A stretch of DNA of 64,000 nt from Bacillus sp. BHET2 (lineage in GTDB: Bacteria; Bacillota; Bacilli; Bacillales; Bacillaceae_B), in assembly GCF_005938125.1 (NCBI RefSeq), contig NZ_VCQN01000001.1, positions 1,240,001 to 1,304,000 on the forward strand. The letters run 5' to 3'. Of the stretch, positions 40,411 to 50,596 are shown one piece after another. Numbering within the stretch: position 1 is the first letter of the stretch; every line of letters begins with the position of its first letter. The notes beneath the pieces are model-generated. The model was given only the letters and a program-made list of their open reading frames with translations, was not told the DNA's origin and did not search any database. Made by a program: the position numbers and the translations under genes.

Positions 40411-41493
40411 CTACATCATGTACTTCATTATTGATAGGGATATATCCTCGATATTTTCCACACTATCTACTAACTTAGTAGCGATAGCTGATTTCGGCAT
40501 TCCAAACACAATACAGGTCTCTTTTGCTTCAGCAATTGCTTTAACTTCGCCCTGTTCTTTAAGCTTAATTAATCCTTCAGAGCCATCAGACCCCATCCCA
40601 GTCATGATGACAGCTATCTTTGCATAATTACGAATCAAACTTGCTGATTCGAATAAGGTATCAACGGAGGGTCTATGTCCATTTCTTGGTGCCTCTTCCT
40701 TAGTCAATTGAAAGGATAAATGTGAACCTAGATCCATCACCCTTGTGTGAAAACCACCAGGTGCTATATAGGCTGTTCCTTTTTGCAGGGTTTCTTCATG
40801 TTCCGCTTCTTTAACTTTAATAGCGGATTGACCGTCTAATCGATCGGCAAGTGATCTTGTAAATCCAGGCGGCATATGTTGTACCACTACTACCGGTGCA
40901 TCAAGGTCAGGAGGTAATTCTGTCAGTACTTGCTGCAAAGCCCTTGGACCTCCGGTTGATGTCCCAATTAGGATTACTTTAGATGAATTCATGTTCCACT
41001 TACGATTGATTGTTTTCGGTGAGTTTGCTTCAAAGACACTTTGATTTGGTTCTATTTCTTCTGTCCTTTTTCGATACACTTTCGTCATTTTCTTTATGTT
41101 CACTTTGCTTGCGGCAACTACTTTATCAACGATTTCATCCTGTACTTTGTGAAGATCCAGAGAAATGGTTCCGGACGGTTTCGCGATAAAATCAACAGCC
41201 CCCAGTTCCATTGCTGTAACTGTTTCTTCTGCCCCTTCTTTCGTTGTGGACGAGAGCATAACCACAGGGAGAGGACAGTCCTGCATAATTCTCCTTAACG
41301 CTTCAATCCCGTTCATCTTCGGCATTTCAACATCCAGGGTGACGACATCAGGACGAAGTTTATGAATCTTTGCAATCGCATCTTCACCATTCCTGGCGAT
41401 ACCTATTACTTCTAGCTGATCTGAGGTCGTTAAGAAGTCACTAATGAGCTTTCTCATAAATGCTGAATCATCGACAACTAAAACCTTTTTCAT
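40411..41493 (-). CDS. cheB: Protein-glutamate methylesterase/deamidase CheB
   Basis: Response-regulator methylesterase adapting receptors. 360 residues. The receiver domain has phospho-acceptor Asp54 ('VTLDVEMPKMNG'). The C-terminal esterase has the Ser of 'GTSTGGPRAL', His of 'VVVQHMPPGF' and Asp of 'GMGSDGSEG'. The linker of about 30 residues is polar. ATG with GGAGG at long spacing (12). Downstream of flhG as in B. subtilis. Confidence 0.96.
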   Translation of the reverse strand: MKKVLVVDDSAFMRKLISDFLTTSDQLEVIGIARNGEDAIAKIHKLRPDVVTLDVEMPKMNGIEALRRIMQDCPLPVVMLSSTTKEGAEETVTAMELGAVDFIAKPSGTISLDLHKVQDEIVDKVVAASKVNIKKMTKVYRKRTEEIEPNQSVFEANSPKTINRKWNMNSSKVILIGTSTGGPRALQQVLTELPPDLDAPVVVVQHMPPGFTRSLADRLDGQSAIKVKEAEHEETLQKGTAYIAPGGFHTRVMDLGSHLSFQLTKEEAPRNGHRPSVDTLFESASLIRNYAKIAVIMTGMGSDGSEGLIKLKEQGEVKAIAEAKETCIVFGMPKSAIATKLVDSVENIEDISLSIMKYMM

Positions 41494-41502
41494 TTAGGAC
41501 TT

Positions 41503-42363
41503 TTACCTCCCAAAAAATAATTTTTTGATTTTTTTTACAAATCCGGTCTGGTTGTTAGCTGAAGGACTCGACGTGCCTGTCAGGTGATGCACCATCGTCC
41601 GCAGGCTTAAGGTCATAGCTGAAGCAGGATACCCCACCACTATTGGGGTTTGATCAATCACGGATCTCCTAACAGCTGCATCTTCTGGTAACACCCCTAA
41701 GGATACGATTTCTTTGTGAAGGAATTTTCTGACCGTCTCTTGTAATCTAGTGATGGTTTCAAGTCCTTCTTTCTTTATTTCAGCCCTATTACAAAGAAGG
41801 TAGAAATGCTTCTCTTGATCTCTCAAGTATATATATTTCATCATGGAGTAGGCATCTGTAATAGAGGTGGGCTCTGGTGTTGTGACAACAATGATCTCAT
41901 CCATTGCGAGGAGAAACTCCAGCGTTTCTTTCGTCGCACCCGCTCCCATATCGAACAAAATATAATCATAATGATGGACAGCATAATCCATTACGTGGAA
42001 GAAGCGTTCGATCTGTCTATCTTTCCACTCCACTATATTTTTCAGGCCGTTCCCCCCACTAATGTAAGAAATACCATGAACATTTTCACATATAATGGTC
42101 TCGATTCCTAGTTCTTTTTCCTCGATATAATCCATAATAGAGTAGGGATGATGACTTCCTAGTAAGATATGAATATTCCCCATACCTATATCAAGATCAA
42201 ATAACAATACCTTCTTATTCTCTTTCCCTAGTAAAATGGAAAGGTTAGTTGATATATTCGATTTACCAACCCCTCCTTTTCCGCTAACAATCGCAATCGT
42301 TTTCGCAGGTTCAGAGTCATTTAAGAGCATTTTCCTCCTTAGGTTGTATGCTTGATCATTCAT
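41503..42363 (-). CDS. flhG: Flagellar number/placement ATPase FlhG
   Basis: MinD-like ATPase (YlxH) that stimulates FlhF and sets flagellar pattern. 286 residues. Deviant Walker A 'VSGKGGVGKSN' (26-36), switch region 'LLFDLDIGMGN', 'DYILFDMGAGAT', and a basic amphipathic-type C-terminus 'FVKKIKKLFFGR' expected to bind membrane. The N-terminus 'MNDQAYNLRRKM' resembles the FlhF-activating segment. Start overlaps flhF by eight bases. Confidence 0.95.
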   Translation of the reverse strand: MNDQAYNLRRKMLLNDSEPAKTIAIVSGKGGVGKSNISTNLSILLGKENKKVLLFDLDIGMGNIHILLGSHHPYSIMDYIEEKELGIETIICENVHGISYISGGNGLKNIVEWKDRQIERFFHVMDYAVHHYDYILFDMGAGATKETLEFLLAMDEIIVVTTPEPTSITDAYSMMKYIYLRDQEKHFYLLCNRAEIKKEGLETITRLQETVRKFLHKEIVSLGVLPEDAAVRRSVIDQTPIVVGYPASAMTLSLRTMVHHLTGTSSPSANNQTGFVKKIKKLFFGR

Positions 42364-43510
42364 AGCTATATCCTTTCATTAGCAAATGGGCAATTTCATC
42401 ATCGTTCATCTCGATAATGTCTTCCGGGACATCCTGACCAGTCGTGACGTAAGCTGCACCGATCTTCACTTCTGTCATTACATTTATCATAGAGCCATAG
42501 CTTGAAGTTTCATCCAATTTCGTGAAAATAAAGCGGTCAATTCCAACAGAAGCGAATTGTGAGATGATTTCTCTCATATCCTGTTCTTTGCTCGTTAGAG
42601 AGAGAACCAAGTAAGTCTCCATTTGATGTTCGAAATCGATGATCTCTTTCAAATCATCTACATATTTCTTTTCTCTGAAATTGCGGCCAGCTGTATCGAT
42701 GAATACATGATCATAATCCTGAAACTTTTCGATTGCTTTTTTAAAGTCATCCATTTTATATACAACTTCAACCGGAACATTTAAAAGACCTGCATACGTC
42801 TTTAATTGCTCAATGGCGGCAATCCTGTATGTATCCGTTGTGATGAAGGCGATTTTCATCCTTTTCTCAATGACAGCTTCAGCCGCCATTTTGGCTAAGG
42901 TTGTTGTTTTACCTACACCAGTCGGACCAATCACATTGATATATTTCTTCTTATAGCTCATTCCACCTGACTCGATACCCAAGAGATGATTCTGAAGAAA
43001 TCGATTTACTTCTTTATGCGCCCACTCATCTTTAGGATCTGTGGAAAAAGAGCCAATGTTTATTCTTTCTTCCAGATACTCTCCGAGGTGAAACAGGATT
43101 GAATCATTTACCTCCTGCTTTTTAAGATAAAGGAGAATTTCCTGAACAATATCCGTGAATTTTTCAAATTGGTTTTTGGAATTCAAAGTAGAAATCATTT
43201 GTTTTAATTCCTTTAACTCTGACTCAACCGATTTATTGGAAGCCTTCTCAGTTTGTTTTTTTATGGGTGCTGTAGTGGTTGGCGGAGGAGGAGTCGCCTT
43301 TGTTTTCACCCTACTCATTTCAACCCTCTCATTTTCAACCTCTGGATCGATTGCTGCAATCACTTCAATCATTTTCTTTTTGAACAATCCCATAAACCCA
43401 CCGGTATAAGTGACTTTAGAGTTCAATATGACTGCATCTTCACCTAATTCAGCCCTTACCCTTTTCATTGCTTCATTCATGGATGGAGCTCCATACTTCT
43501 TTACCTTCAT
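42356..43510 (-). CDS. flhF: Flagellar assembly GTPase FlhF
   Basis: SRP-type GTPase that marks sites of flagellar assembly at the membrane. 384 residues: N-terminal basic/disordered B domain (with a Pro/Thr tract near 74-82), N domain and G domain with 'GPTGVGKTTTLAKMA' (about 192-206), 'TTDTYRIAAIEQL', 'DTAGRN' and 'TKLDE'. The ATG overlaps the flhA stop as ATGA. Followed by flhG. Confidence 0.97.
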   Translation of the reverse strand: MKVKKYGAPSMNEAMKRVRAELGEDAVILNSKVTYTGGFMGLFKKKMIEVIAAIDPEVENERVEMSRVKTKATPPPPTTTAPIKKQTEKASNKSVESELKELKQMISTLNSKNQFEKFTDIVQEILLYLKKQEVNDSILFHLGEYLEERINIGSFSTDPKDEWAHKEVNRFLQNHLLGIESGGMSYKKKYINVIGPTGVGKTTTLAKMAAEAVIEKRMKIAFITTDTYRIAAIEQLKTYAGLLNVPVEVVYKMDDFKKAIEKFQDYDHVFIDTAGRNFREKKYVDDLKEIIDFEHQMETYLVLSLTSKEQDMREIISQFASVGIDRFIFTKLDETSSYGSMINVMTEVKIGAAYVTTGQDVPEDIIEMNDDEIAHLLMKGYSYE

Positions 43511-45543
43511 CCTACATTCACCACCCCTAAGCTTTGTACTTCTACATTGGCTTCCAACTCGTTATATGAAATGATCGGCACTTGTGGGAAATACCTTTCT
43601 GTTAATTGTCTAACATACATTCTCACTGCCGGAGAGCAGAGAATGACGGGCGACTCCTCCATAAGAGAAAGCTGTTCCACTTGGGAGGCGACTGCTTCTA
43701 ATATACCTTGCGAGTCATTCGGATCCATAGATAAATAATTTCCATGCTCTGTTTGTTGAATGGCATCTGCAATCATTTTCTCCACTTTTCCTGACACCGT
43801 TACCACCTTTAGTGATGCATCACCCTGCACGAATTGGTTTGTAATTTGCCTTGCTAACGATTGTCTTACATACTCTGCCAACAAATCTGTATCCGAGCTC
43901 ATTTTCGCATAATCCGCCAGTGTTTCAAATATGATCGGCAAATTTCGTATAGATACGTTTTCCTTTAATAGCTTAGCCAATACCTTCTGAACTTCTCCCA
44001 CGGTTAACGGATTTGGTGTCACTTCCTCCACGAGGATAGGATAGGAATCCTGTAAGTGATCAATGAGTTGCTTCGTTTCTTGTCTCCCTAGGAGCTCGTG
44101 GGCATTCGACTTGATCATTTCGGTGATATGTGTTGATACCACTGATGGGGGATCCACGACTGTGTATCCGAAAATTTCAGCTTGCTCCTTCATTTCTTCC
44201 GAGATCCATTTAGCAGGGAGACCGAATGAAGGTTCGATAGTATCGATTCCTTCAATCGAATCATCTTCTACTCCAGGGCTCATAGCCAGATAATGGTCGA
44301 GCAAGAGCTCTCCCCGTGCCATTTCATTTCCTTTAATTTTCAAGCGATATTCGTTTGGCTGTAGTTGTATATTATCCCGAATTCGCACAACAGGTATGAC
44401 GAGACCCAGCTCAATGGCTAGTTGGCGTCTGATCATCACGATCCGGTCAAGGAGGTCTCCTCCCTGATTGGCATCAGCAAGGGGAATCAGTCCATATCCA
44501 AATTCGAATTCAATGGGGTCTACATTCAATAGATTCACAACGCTCTCAGGGCTCTTCATTTCATCCTGCTCTACTTCTTCTTCCATCTCCATAGCGTCAG
44601 CCTCATTTTCAGTAGGTGACCTCGAAAGCAAATATCCGCCGATTCCTAATAAAGCTGCAACAGGAATCGTTAAAATATCATTTATGGGTGTAGCTACACC
44701 GAGCATAAAGATCGTGAACGCCGATACATAGAGCATGATAGGATAAGCAAGGAGCTGGTTCATAATATCCTGTCCCAGATTTCCTTCCGATGCTGCCCTT
44801 GTGACGACGATACCAGTAGCTGTTGAAATCAGCAGGGCAGGAATCTGGCTGACGATGCCGTCGCCAACTGTTAATAATGAATATCGGGTTGCCGCTTCAG
44901 CAATTGGGAGCCCTTGTTGGGTCATCCCAATGATGATTCCGAATATTAAATTGATCAAAACGATGACAATTCCAGCGATCGCATCACCTTTTACAAATTT
45001 GGATGCCCCGTCCATAGCACCATAGAAATCGGCTTCTCTACCTACTTTGTCTCTTCGGTCTCTTGCATCATGCTCTGAAATCATGCCAGCATTTAAATCG
45101 GCATCAATACTCATCTGCTTACCGGGCATGGCGTCCAGGGTAAAGCGGGCCGCAACCTCAGAAACACGTTCTGATCCCTTCGTAATGACGATGAATTGGA
45201 TAACGATCAAAATGATAAACACAACAAGTCCTACAAGTATATTTCCACCAACAACGAATGTTCCAAAGGTTTCCACAACGTCCCCTGCTTCACCCTTACT
45301 AAGGATCGATCTCGTTGTGGAAACATTTAGACCCAGTCTGAAAAGCGTCAAAAGCAATAATAAAGAAGGAAATATAGAAAATTGCAATGGTTCATTCATA
45401 TTCATAGAAATTAGGAGGACAAGGAGTGCGAGTGAAATATTAATAATAATCAACAGGCTTAACAACCACGATGGGAATGGGATGATAAGCATAGCGACGA
45501 TTAATATGACACTTGCTAGTACGGATAAATCTCTTGCTGACAT
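43507..45543 (-). CDS. flhA: Flagellar export gate protein FlhA
   Basis: Nonameric membrane component of the flagellar type III export gate. 678 residues: about eight membrane segments in the first 310 residues, the FHIPEP-family loop ('LDAMPGKQMSIDADLNAG', about 144-161), then a cytoplasmic domain that binds substrates and chaperones. ATG after TAGGAG. Between flhB and flhF, overlapping flhF. Confidence 0.98.
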   Translation of the reverse strand: MSARDLSVLASVILIVAMLIIPFPSWLLSLLIIINISLALLVLLISMNMNEPLQFSIFPSLLLLLTLFRLGLNVSTTRSILSKGEAGDVVETFGTFVVGGNILVGLVVFIILIVIQFIVITKGSERVSEVAARFTLDAMPGKQMSIDADLNAGMISEHDARDRRDKVGREADFYGAMDGASKFVKGDAIAGIVIVLINLIFGIIIGMTQQGLPIAEAATRYSLLTVGDGIVSQIPALLISTATGIVVTRAASEGNLGQDIMNQLLAYPIMLYVSAFTIFMLGVATPINDILTIPVAALLGIGGYLLSRSPTENEADAMEMEEEVEQDEMKSPESVVNLLNVDPIEFEFGYGLIPLADANQGGDLLDRIVMIRRQLAIELGLVIPVVRIRDNIQLQPNEYRLKIKGNEMARGELLLDHYLAMSPGVEDDSIEGIDTIEPSFGLPAKWISEEMKEQAEIFGYTVVDPPSVVSTHITEMIKSNAHELLGRQETKQLIDHLQDSYPILVEEVTPNPLTVGEVQKVLAKLLKENVSIRNLPIIFETLADYAKMSSDTDLLAEYVRQSLARQITNQFVQGDASLKVVTVSGKVEKMIADAIQQTEHGNYLSMDPNDSQGILEAVASQVEQLSLMEESPVILCSPAVRMYVRQLTERYFPQVPIISYNELEANVEVQSLGVVNVG

Positions 45544-45561
45544 TGTTTCTCTCCTAACTGC

Positions 45562-46644
45562 TTACAGCTGATTTTTTATACGATAAACGTATGCTAAAAT
45601 TTCTGCCACTGCCTTGAAAAATTCTTCTGGAACGGCATCGCCTATTTCGGCCGATTCATAGAGGGACCTGGCTAACGGACGATTCTCTACCATTACGATT
45701 TCATTTTCATTGGCAATGTATTTTATTTTTTGTGCCAGGTAGTCCACTCCTTTTGCCACAACAAATGGAGCGTCCATTTTATTCTCATCATATTTTAGAG
45801 CAATGGCGAAGTGAGTGGGGTTAGTGATGACTACATCAGCATCAGGCACTTCCTGCATCATACGTCTCATGGCCATCTCACGTTGTCTTTGTTTGATCTT
45901 TGATTTAATCAGTGGGTCTCCTTCGATATTTTTATGTTCGTCCTTTAAATCCTGTTTTGACATTCGGATGTTCTTTTCAAAATCATATCTCTGATATAGA
46001 AAATCAAATAGGGACAAAAATAATAATGCCAAGGATGCCGCGATTCCCATTTGAACCGTCAAGCTCGCCATGGTGGCTAATGAATCACCGACTGATTTAA
46101 ATGAGAGACTTAACACTTGTTCGATGTTCATCCATAGAATGACAAATGTGATCGCTCCCACAAATGAAATTTTTAAGATTGATTTCAAAAGTTCTACAAT
46201 CGCGCGTATTGAAAAAATCCGTTTAAACCCCTTTATGGGATCGATCTTTTCTAATTTAGGTTGTAAAGGTTCTGTCGTAAACATGACACCTACTTGTATA
46301 TAATTGGAGACCAATCCAGCAAGAAGTGCCACAAGCATAATGGGACCGAGAAGCAAGGCAACTTCCTTCATAATGTCCATAGTAATGACTTGTACGGTAT
46401 TCTCTGTAAGCTCCATGAGCATATATTCCTGAAACGTTTGATGGAACAGATCAAAAACGATATTCCCGATATAGGAAGCACTGAAGGTAAGAAATAAAAA
46501 AACAGCAAGAAGGATAATGGCAGTATTGACATCCTGACTTTTCGCTGTTTGTCCCTTCTTTTTTGCATCTTCCCGTTTTTTCGGCGTCGCTTTCTCAGTC
46601 TTTTCCCCACTAAAATACTGTAGGTCTAATGATAGCCACTGCAA
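45562..46644 (-). CDS. flhB: Flagellar export switch protein FlhB
   Basis: Export-gate protein that switches substrate class from rod/hook to filament after autocleavage. 360 residues as in B. subtilis. Begins 'LQWLSLDLQYFSGEKTEKAT', has four membrane segments, and the autocleavage motif NPTH near residue 270. Start chosen as TTG eight bases after GGAGG. The longer ATG frame would overlap fliR and includes the ribosome site. One base after the fliR stop. Confidence 0.96.
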   Translation of the reverse strand: MQWLSLDLQYFSGEKTEKATPKKREDAKKKGQTAKSQDVNTAIILLAVFLFLTFSASYIGNIVFDLFHQTFQEYMLMELTENTVQVITMDIMKEVALLLGPIMLVALLAGLVSNYIQVGVMFTTEPLQPKLEKIDPIKGFKRIFSIRAIVELLKSILKISFVGAITFVILWMNIEQVLSLSFKSVGDSLATMASLTVQMGIAASLALLFLSLFDFLYQRYDFEKNIRMSKQDLKDEHKNIEGDPLIKSKIKQRQREMAMRRMMQEVPDADVVITNPTHFAIALKYDENKMDAPFVVAKGVDYLAQKIKYIANENEIVMVENRPLARSLYESAEIGDAVPEEFFKAVAEILAYVYRIKNQL

Positions 46645-46645
46645 T

Positions 46646-47422
46646 TTATGTGCCTCCAATAATTTTCATTAAATCTCTCATCGTCACAAACATCATTTCA
46701 AACAGTTGTTGCATGACCGTAAACGTGACCCCCATCACAATGAATAATACAATAAAGGCAACTGCAATTTTTATGGGGAATCCAACAACAAAGATATTCA
46801 ACTGGGGTACGGTTCTTGCAACGATACCTAAAGCCACGTCCACCAGAAAAAGAGTGGCGACAACGGGAATGGACATCTGAAATGCAATGATAAACATAGA
46901 ATTAAAGGATGTTATAACATAATCGATTAATTTCTCATCTCCAAAAGGAATCCATGGACTATCGATGGGAATGAGCTGATAACTATAAAAAATCCCATCC
47001 AATAATAGATGATGACCATTCAGTGCAAGTAACAATAAGAGGGCAAATGTATATAAATATTGTCCCGTTAAAGGACTTTGAGCTCCTGTTTGAGGATCAA
47101 TCACGTTGGCTATGGCAAACCCCATTTGGAAATCAATGAACCCCCCTGCTATCTGAATAGCGGTAACAATCATATAAGCAACAAAACCGATTAACAATCC
47201 GATCATTGCTTCTTTCATTATTAACAGGAAGTACTGACCGTTGATTTCAAATGCCTTTGAATCTATCGTATAGTACATGACCCATGAAAGTACCACTGAG
47301 AAAGCGATGCGATGTTGTGCAGGTATATTCCGATATGAAAATAATGGCATGGTGACAAAAAAAGCGGACACCCTTACAAATACGAGTAAATATACCGATA
47401 GAATAGGTACAAGCTCTTCCAT
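46646..47422 (-). CDS. fliR: Flagellar export protein FliR
   Basis: Membrane component of the export gate core with FliP and FliQ. 258 residues with about six hydrophobic segments; 'GFAIANVIDPQTGAQSPL' is a family motif in the middle. ATG, four bases after fliQ. Next gene flhB starts right after its stop. Confidence 0.96.
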   Translation of the reverse strand: MEELVPILSVYLLVFVRVSAFFVTMPLFSYRNIPAQHRIAFSVVLSWVMYYTIDSKAFEINGQYFLLIMKEAMIGLLIGFVAYMIVTAIQIAGGFIDFQMGFAIANVIDPQTGAQSPLTGQYLYTFALLLLLALNGHHLLLDGIFYSYQLIPIDSPWIPFGDEKLIDYVITSFNSMFIIAFQMSIPVVATLFLVDVALGIVARTVPQLNIFVVGFPIKIAVAFIVLFIVMGVTFTVMQQLFEMMFVTMRDLMKIIGGT

Positions 47423-47426
47423 CCCT

Positions 47427-47696
47427 CTACCCTACGAACCTTGTTAAATCCGAGAAGATTTGGGATGTATACGTGACGAGCTTTGTCAGCATCCACGGGC
47501 CAAAAAAGACAATCCCGATCAAAACTGCAACGATTTTCGGTATGAATGCAAGTGTTTGTTCTTGTATTTGTGTTGTTGCTTGAAAAATACTGACGATTAA
47601 CCCCACTACAAGGGCTAATAACAATAAAGGGGCAGAAACGATTAGGGTCACGTAAATCCCTCGTTCTGCTATGGCAATAACCGATTCAGCATTCAT
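47427..47696 (-). CDS. fliQ: Flagellar export protein FliQ
   Basis: Small gate-core membrane protein, 89 residues, two helices (about 15-40 and 50-75) with 'VGLIVSIFQATTQIQEQTL' between them. ATG after TAGGTG. Between fliP and fliR. Confidence 0.96.
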   Translation of the reverse strand: MNAESVIAIAERGIYVTLIVSAPLLLLALVVGLIVSIFQATTQIQEQTLAFIPKIVAVLIGIVFFGPWMLTKLVTYTSQIFSDLTRFVG

Positions 47697-47710
47697 TGAA
47701 ACTCACCTAC

Positions 47711-48376
47711 TTAAAAACTTTGTAAAAGAGATTTTATTACTAAATACCATCCATCCACTAACACAAACAGTAAAATTTTAAACGGCAAGGAGATCATGAC
47801 CGGCGGCAACATCATCATTCCCATTGACATCAAGACACTGGCTACGACCATGTCAATGACTAAAAAAGGAATAAAAACCATAAAGCCGATTTGAAACGCC
47901 GTTTTAATTTCACTTAATGCAAAGGCCGGCACCAAGGATGTGAGAGGGATATCCTTCACAGATTCTGGTCGTTCAGCCCCGGAATATTGTAGAAACAACT
48001 CAAGGTCCTTTTGTCTTGTCTGCTTACTCATGAATTCTTTAAACGGTATCGAAGCTTTGTCGTAAGCTTCATCAAGATTTATCTCTTCGTTAAAAAGAGG
48101 TGTCAATGCTTCATCGTTTACCTCTTGAAAAGTAGGAGCCATAATAAAGAATGTGAGAAATAAAGAAAGTCCTATCAAGACTTGGTTCGGTGGCATTTGT
48201 TGTGTTGCAAGGGACGTACGGACAAAGGATAGGACTATCATGATCCGGGTGAATGATGTCATCAAGATTAGAATGCTTGGAGCAAGTGAAAGAACGGTAA
48301 ATAATAATAATAGCTTTACACTTGTGGAAACATTTTCTGCAGAACTACTGTTAAAAAACTCCATGAACTCATTCAT
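47711..48376 (-). CDS. fliP: Flagellar export protein FliP
   Basis: Pentameric core of the flagellar export gate. 221 residues with four membrane segments. Signatures 'PSILILMTSFTRIMIVLSF' (about 33-51), 'QQMPPNQVLIGLSLFLTFF' and 'MMLPPVMISLPFKILLFVL'. No obvious cleavable signal peptide, unlike the enterobacterial protein. Start overlaps fliZ by eight bases. Confidence 0.97.
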   Translation of the reverse strand: MNEFMEFFNSSSAENVSTSVKLLLLFTVLSLAPSILILMTSFTRIMIVLSFVRTSLATQQMPPNQVLIGLSLFLTFFIMAPTFQEVNDEALTPLFNEEINLDEAYDKASIPFKEFMSKQTRQKDLELFLQYSGAERPESVKDIPLTSLVPAFALSEIKTAFQIGFMVFIPFLVIDMVVASVLMSMGMMMLPPVMISLPFKILLFVLVDGWYLVIKSLLQSF

Positions 48377-49001
48377 CTGAATGATTCCCCTTGTTTTTCA
48401 AATCCTGAAGCATCTTTTTTCTCCCCTTGTTCATTTCTTCCAGTTGAGTTTTTAACTGTGATTGAAATGAGCCAGTGGGTTGAGGTGATCCTTTAACCTT
48501 TGTCAGCCAGCTTGATACCGCTGCCTTTGCATCGGGAAATTGAGTCTCCTGATAATAGGATAGAATCTCTTCCTTTTCCTTTTCATCCCGGACCTCTTTC
48601 AATAACTGAATATCCTCGCCTACGCCTAATACGAGTACTTGCTTGCCTACCTTCACAATTTGTACGGAGCGATTTCCCCCAAGAGGTGCTCCTCCTAAGT
48701 GATTGATTAATTTCGTTTGTTGAAAGGATCTTCCCTTTTGATTAATAAACTTCAATAAAAAATAGATAAGAGCTACGACAAAGATAAGAGCAATGATCAT
48801 CTTTAGGTAATCTATAAATGTAATAGAGGTGGAAAGCCCTGTTTCAGAACCGTCCACTTCGTTTGTTTGTTGCCCGTTGCATTTTTCTGGTTGATCTATA
48901 CAGTCTTTCACATTATTCACTTCTGCAAATGCTGTAACACTCCCAACAGATGCAGTTACGATGAATACCATTATAGCTAATAGAATTTGAAACTTCTTCA
49001 A
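48369..49001 (-). CDS. fliZ: Flagellar export accessory protein FliO (FliZ of Bacillus)
   Basis: FliO-type protein that helps assemble the FliP ring. 210 residues: signal peptide (1-26), short external loop with two Cys, one membrane helix (about 65-84), then a FliO domain ('GGAPLGGNRSVQIVKVGKQV') and a charged tail. TTG start seven bases after AAGGTG. Located between cheY and fliP. The Bacillus name FliZ should not be confused with the enteric regulator. Confidence 0.92.
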   Translation of the reverse strand: MKKFQILLAIMVFIVTASVGSVTAFAEVNNVKDCIDQPEKCNGQQTNEVDGSETGLSTSITFIDYLKMIIALIFVVALIYFLLKFINQKGRSFQQTKLINHLGGAPLGGNRSVQIVKVGKQVLVLGVGEDIQLLKEVRDEKEKEEILSYYQETQFPDAKAAVSSWLTKVKGSPQPTGSFQSQLKTQLEEMNKGRKKMLQDLKNKGNHSDE

Positions 49002-49026
49002 TCACATGCACCTTCTTATTGATCAG

Positions 49027-49389
49027 TTAGCTTAGAGCTTTCTGGATTGCTTCAATTACACGATCTGCCTGGAATGGTTTTACGATAAAATCCTTCGCAC
49101 CTGCTTGAATGGCATCGATTACCATTGCTTGTTGTCCCATGGCAGAACACATGATGATTTTCGCGCCAGCATCAACTGCTTTGATTTCCTTCAAAGCTGC
49201 AATACCATCTTTTTCGGGCATCGTAATATCCATGGTGACAAGATCAGGTTTCAGCTCTTTATACTTATCAACTGCCTGATTTCCATCCGCTGCTTCTCCA
49301 ACTACATCAAACCCGTTTTTCGTTAAGATATCTTTAATCATCATTCTCATAAAGGCTGCATCATCCACGATTAGAATTTTATTCGACAT
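49027..49389 (-). CDS. cheY: Chemotaxis response regulator CheY
   Basis: Single receiver domain, 120 residues. When phosphorylated at Asp54 ('VTMDITMPEKDG') it binds FliM/FliY; in Bacillus this promotes counterclockwise rotation. Acidic pocket in 'ILIVDDAAFM', switch Ser/Thr in 'CSAMGQQ', Lys in 'FIVKPF'. Start set at the second ATG, nine bases after GGAGG; the first ATG touches that site. Between fliY and fliZ. Confidence 0.97.
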   Translation of the reverse strand: MSNKILIVDDAAFMRMMIKDILTKNGFDVVGEAADGNQAVDKYKELKPDLVTMDITMPEKDGIAALKEIKAVDAGAKIIMCSAMGQQAMVIDAIQAGAKDFIVKPFQADRVIEAIQKALS

Positions 49390-49426
49390 TACCTTCATCC
49401 TCCATCTTCTAGTTAAAATTAATTTG

Positions 49427-50596
49427 TTATTTTAGTTTTTTTATACGATCACTTTGACTAACAATATCTGTGATCCTGACACCAAAGTTTTCATCGATTA
49501 CGACGACTTCACCCTTTGCCATCAGCTGGCTGTTCACGAGAATATCAACCGGTTCTCCCGCTAATTTATCAAGTTCAATAATAGATCCCGACGATAATTC
49601 CAAGATATCCCTGACTGATCGATTCGTCCTTCCAAGCTCAACCGTGACTTGCAAAGGAATATCCAACAACATATTTAAGTTGTTTGTTTCATTTTGTCCC
49701 AAAGTAGTAGGCTCAAAGTTACTAAATGTAGCAGGTTGTACATTGACTGGTTCAGATTGCATCCCTTGTCCACCCAGATGCTGTGGAGGTGTCTGCTGTG
49801 TTGAAGCAGCAGGCTGTGCCTGTCTTTCCTGATGTACAGGCTGGGGTGTTGCATGGGCTTGTTCAGGAGCTTGAGTAATAGTGGCTGCCACTTCCGCTTC
49901 CGTTTCTCCCCCATTCATTAATTCATCAACAAGACTCTTTGCAAAGTGTAATGGTAGAAGCTGCATTATGTTTGAATCAATGAGGTCTCCTATTTTTAAT
50001 GAAAATGAGACCTTTAACAGCAAATCTTGATTGGGAATGTTTTCTTCCCCTTCCCCTTCAGGTATGTACATGAGGTCAATGGAAGGTGGTGAAATATCCA
50101 CTTTCTTACTGAACACCGTTGACATAGAAGTCGCTGCGGAACCCATCATTTGATTCATCGCTTCTTGTACTGCACTAAGCTGAATTTCCCCTAATTCACC
50201 GGATGGATTTCTTCCATCCCCGCCGAGCATTAAATCAGCTATGATCGAGGCATCCGATTGCTTAATCACTAATAAGTTAGCTCCTGAGAATCCTTCTGTA
50301 TATTTAACCTGGATGGCTGCATATGGATGAGGGAATTCCTCTTCTAAATAGTTCCTATCAATGATACTTACTTTAGGTGTCGTTATTTCAACCTTCTGAT
50401 TTAATAACGTGGATAAAGCTGTTGCTGAACTCCCGAATGAAATATTCCCGATTTCACCTAAAGCATCCTCTTCCATGGTACTGATGTATTCACTCATGTC
50501 AATTTCTTCGCGGACTTCAACTTCCTCTTCTGGCTCAGCAGACCCCCGGAGCAACGCATCTATTTCATCTTGTGATAACATATCATCACTCATCAT
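49427..50596 (-). CDS. fliY: Flagellar switch protein and CheY-P phosphatase FliY
   Basis: FliN-like switch protein with a CheC-type phosphatase region. 389 residues: N-terminal CheY-binding peptide 'MLSQDEIDALL', phosphatase helices 'EEDALGEIGNISFGSSATAL' (about 42-61) and 'SAVQEAMNQMMGSAATSMST', a Pro/Gln/Ala-rich linker at about 245-300, and a FliN domain at the end. Overlaps fliM by 11 bases. Ribosome site AAGGAGG lies inside fliM. Confidence 0.95.
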   Translation of the reverse strand: MMSDDMLSQDEIDALLRGSAEPEEEVEVREEIDMSEYISTMEEDALGEIGNISFGSSATALSTLLNQKVEITTPKVSIIDRNYLEEEFPHPYAAIQVKYTEGFSGANLLVIKQSDASIIADLMLGGDGRNPSGELGEIQLSAVQEAMNQMMGSAATSMSTVFSKKVDISPPSIDLMYIPEGEGEENIPNQDLLLKVSFSLKIGDLIDSNIMQLLPLHFAKSLVDELMNGGETEAEVAATITQAPEQAHATPQPVHQERQAQPAASTQQTPPQHLGGQGMQSEPVNVQPATFSNFEPTTLGQNETNNLNMLLDIPLQVTVELGRTNRSVRDILELSSGSIIELDKLAGEPVDILVNSQLMAKGEVVVIDENFGVRITDIVSQSDRIKKLK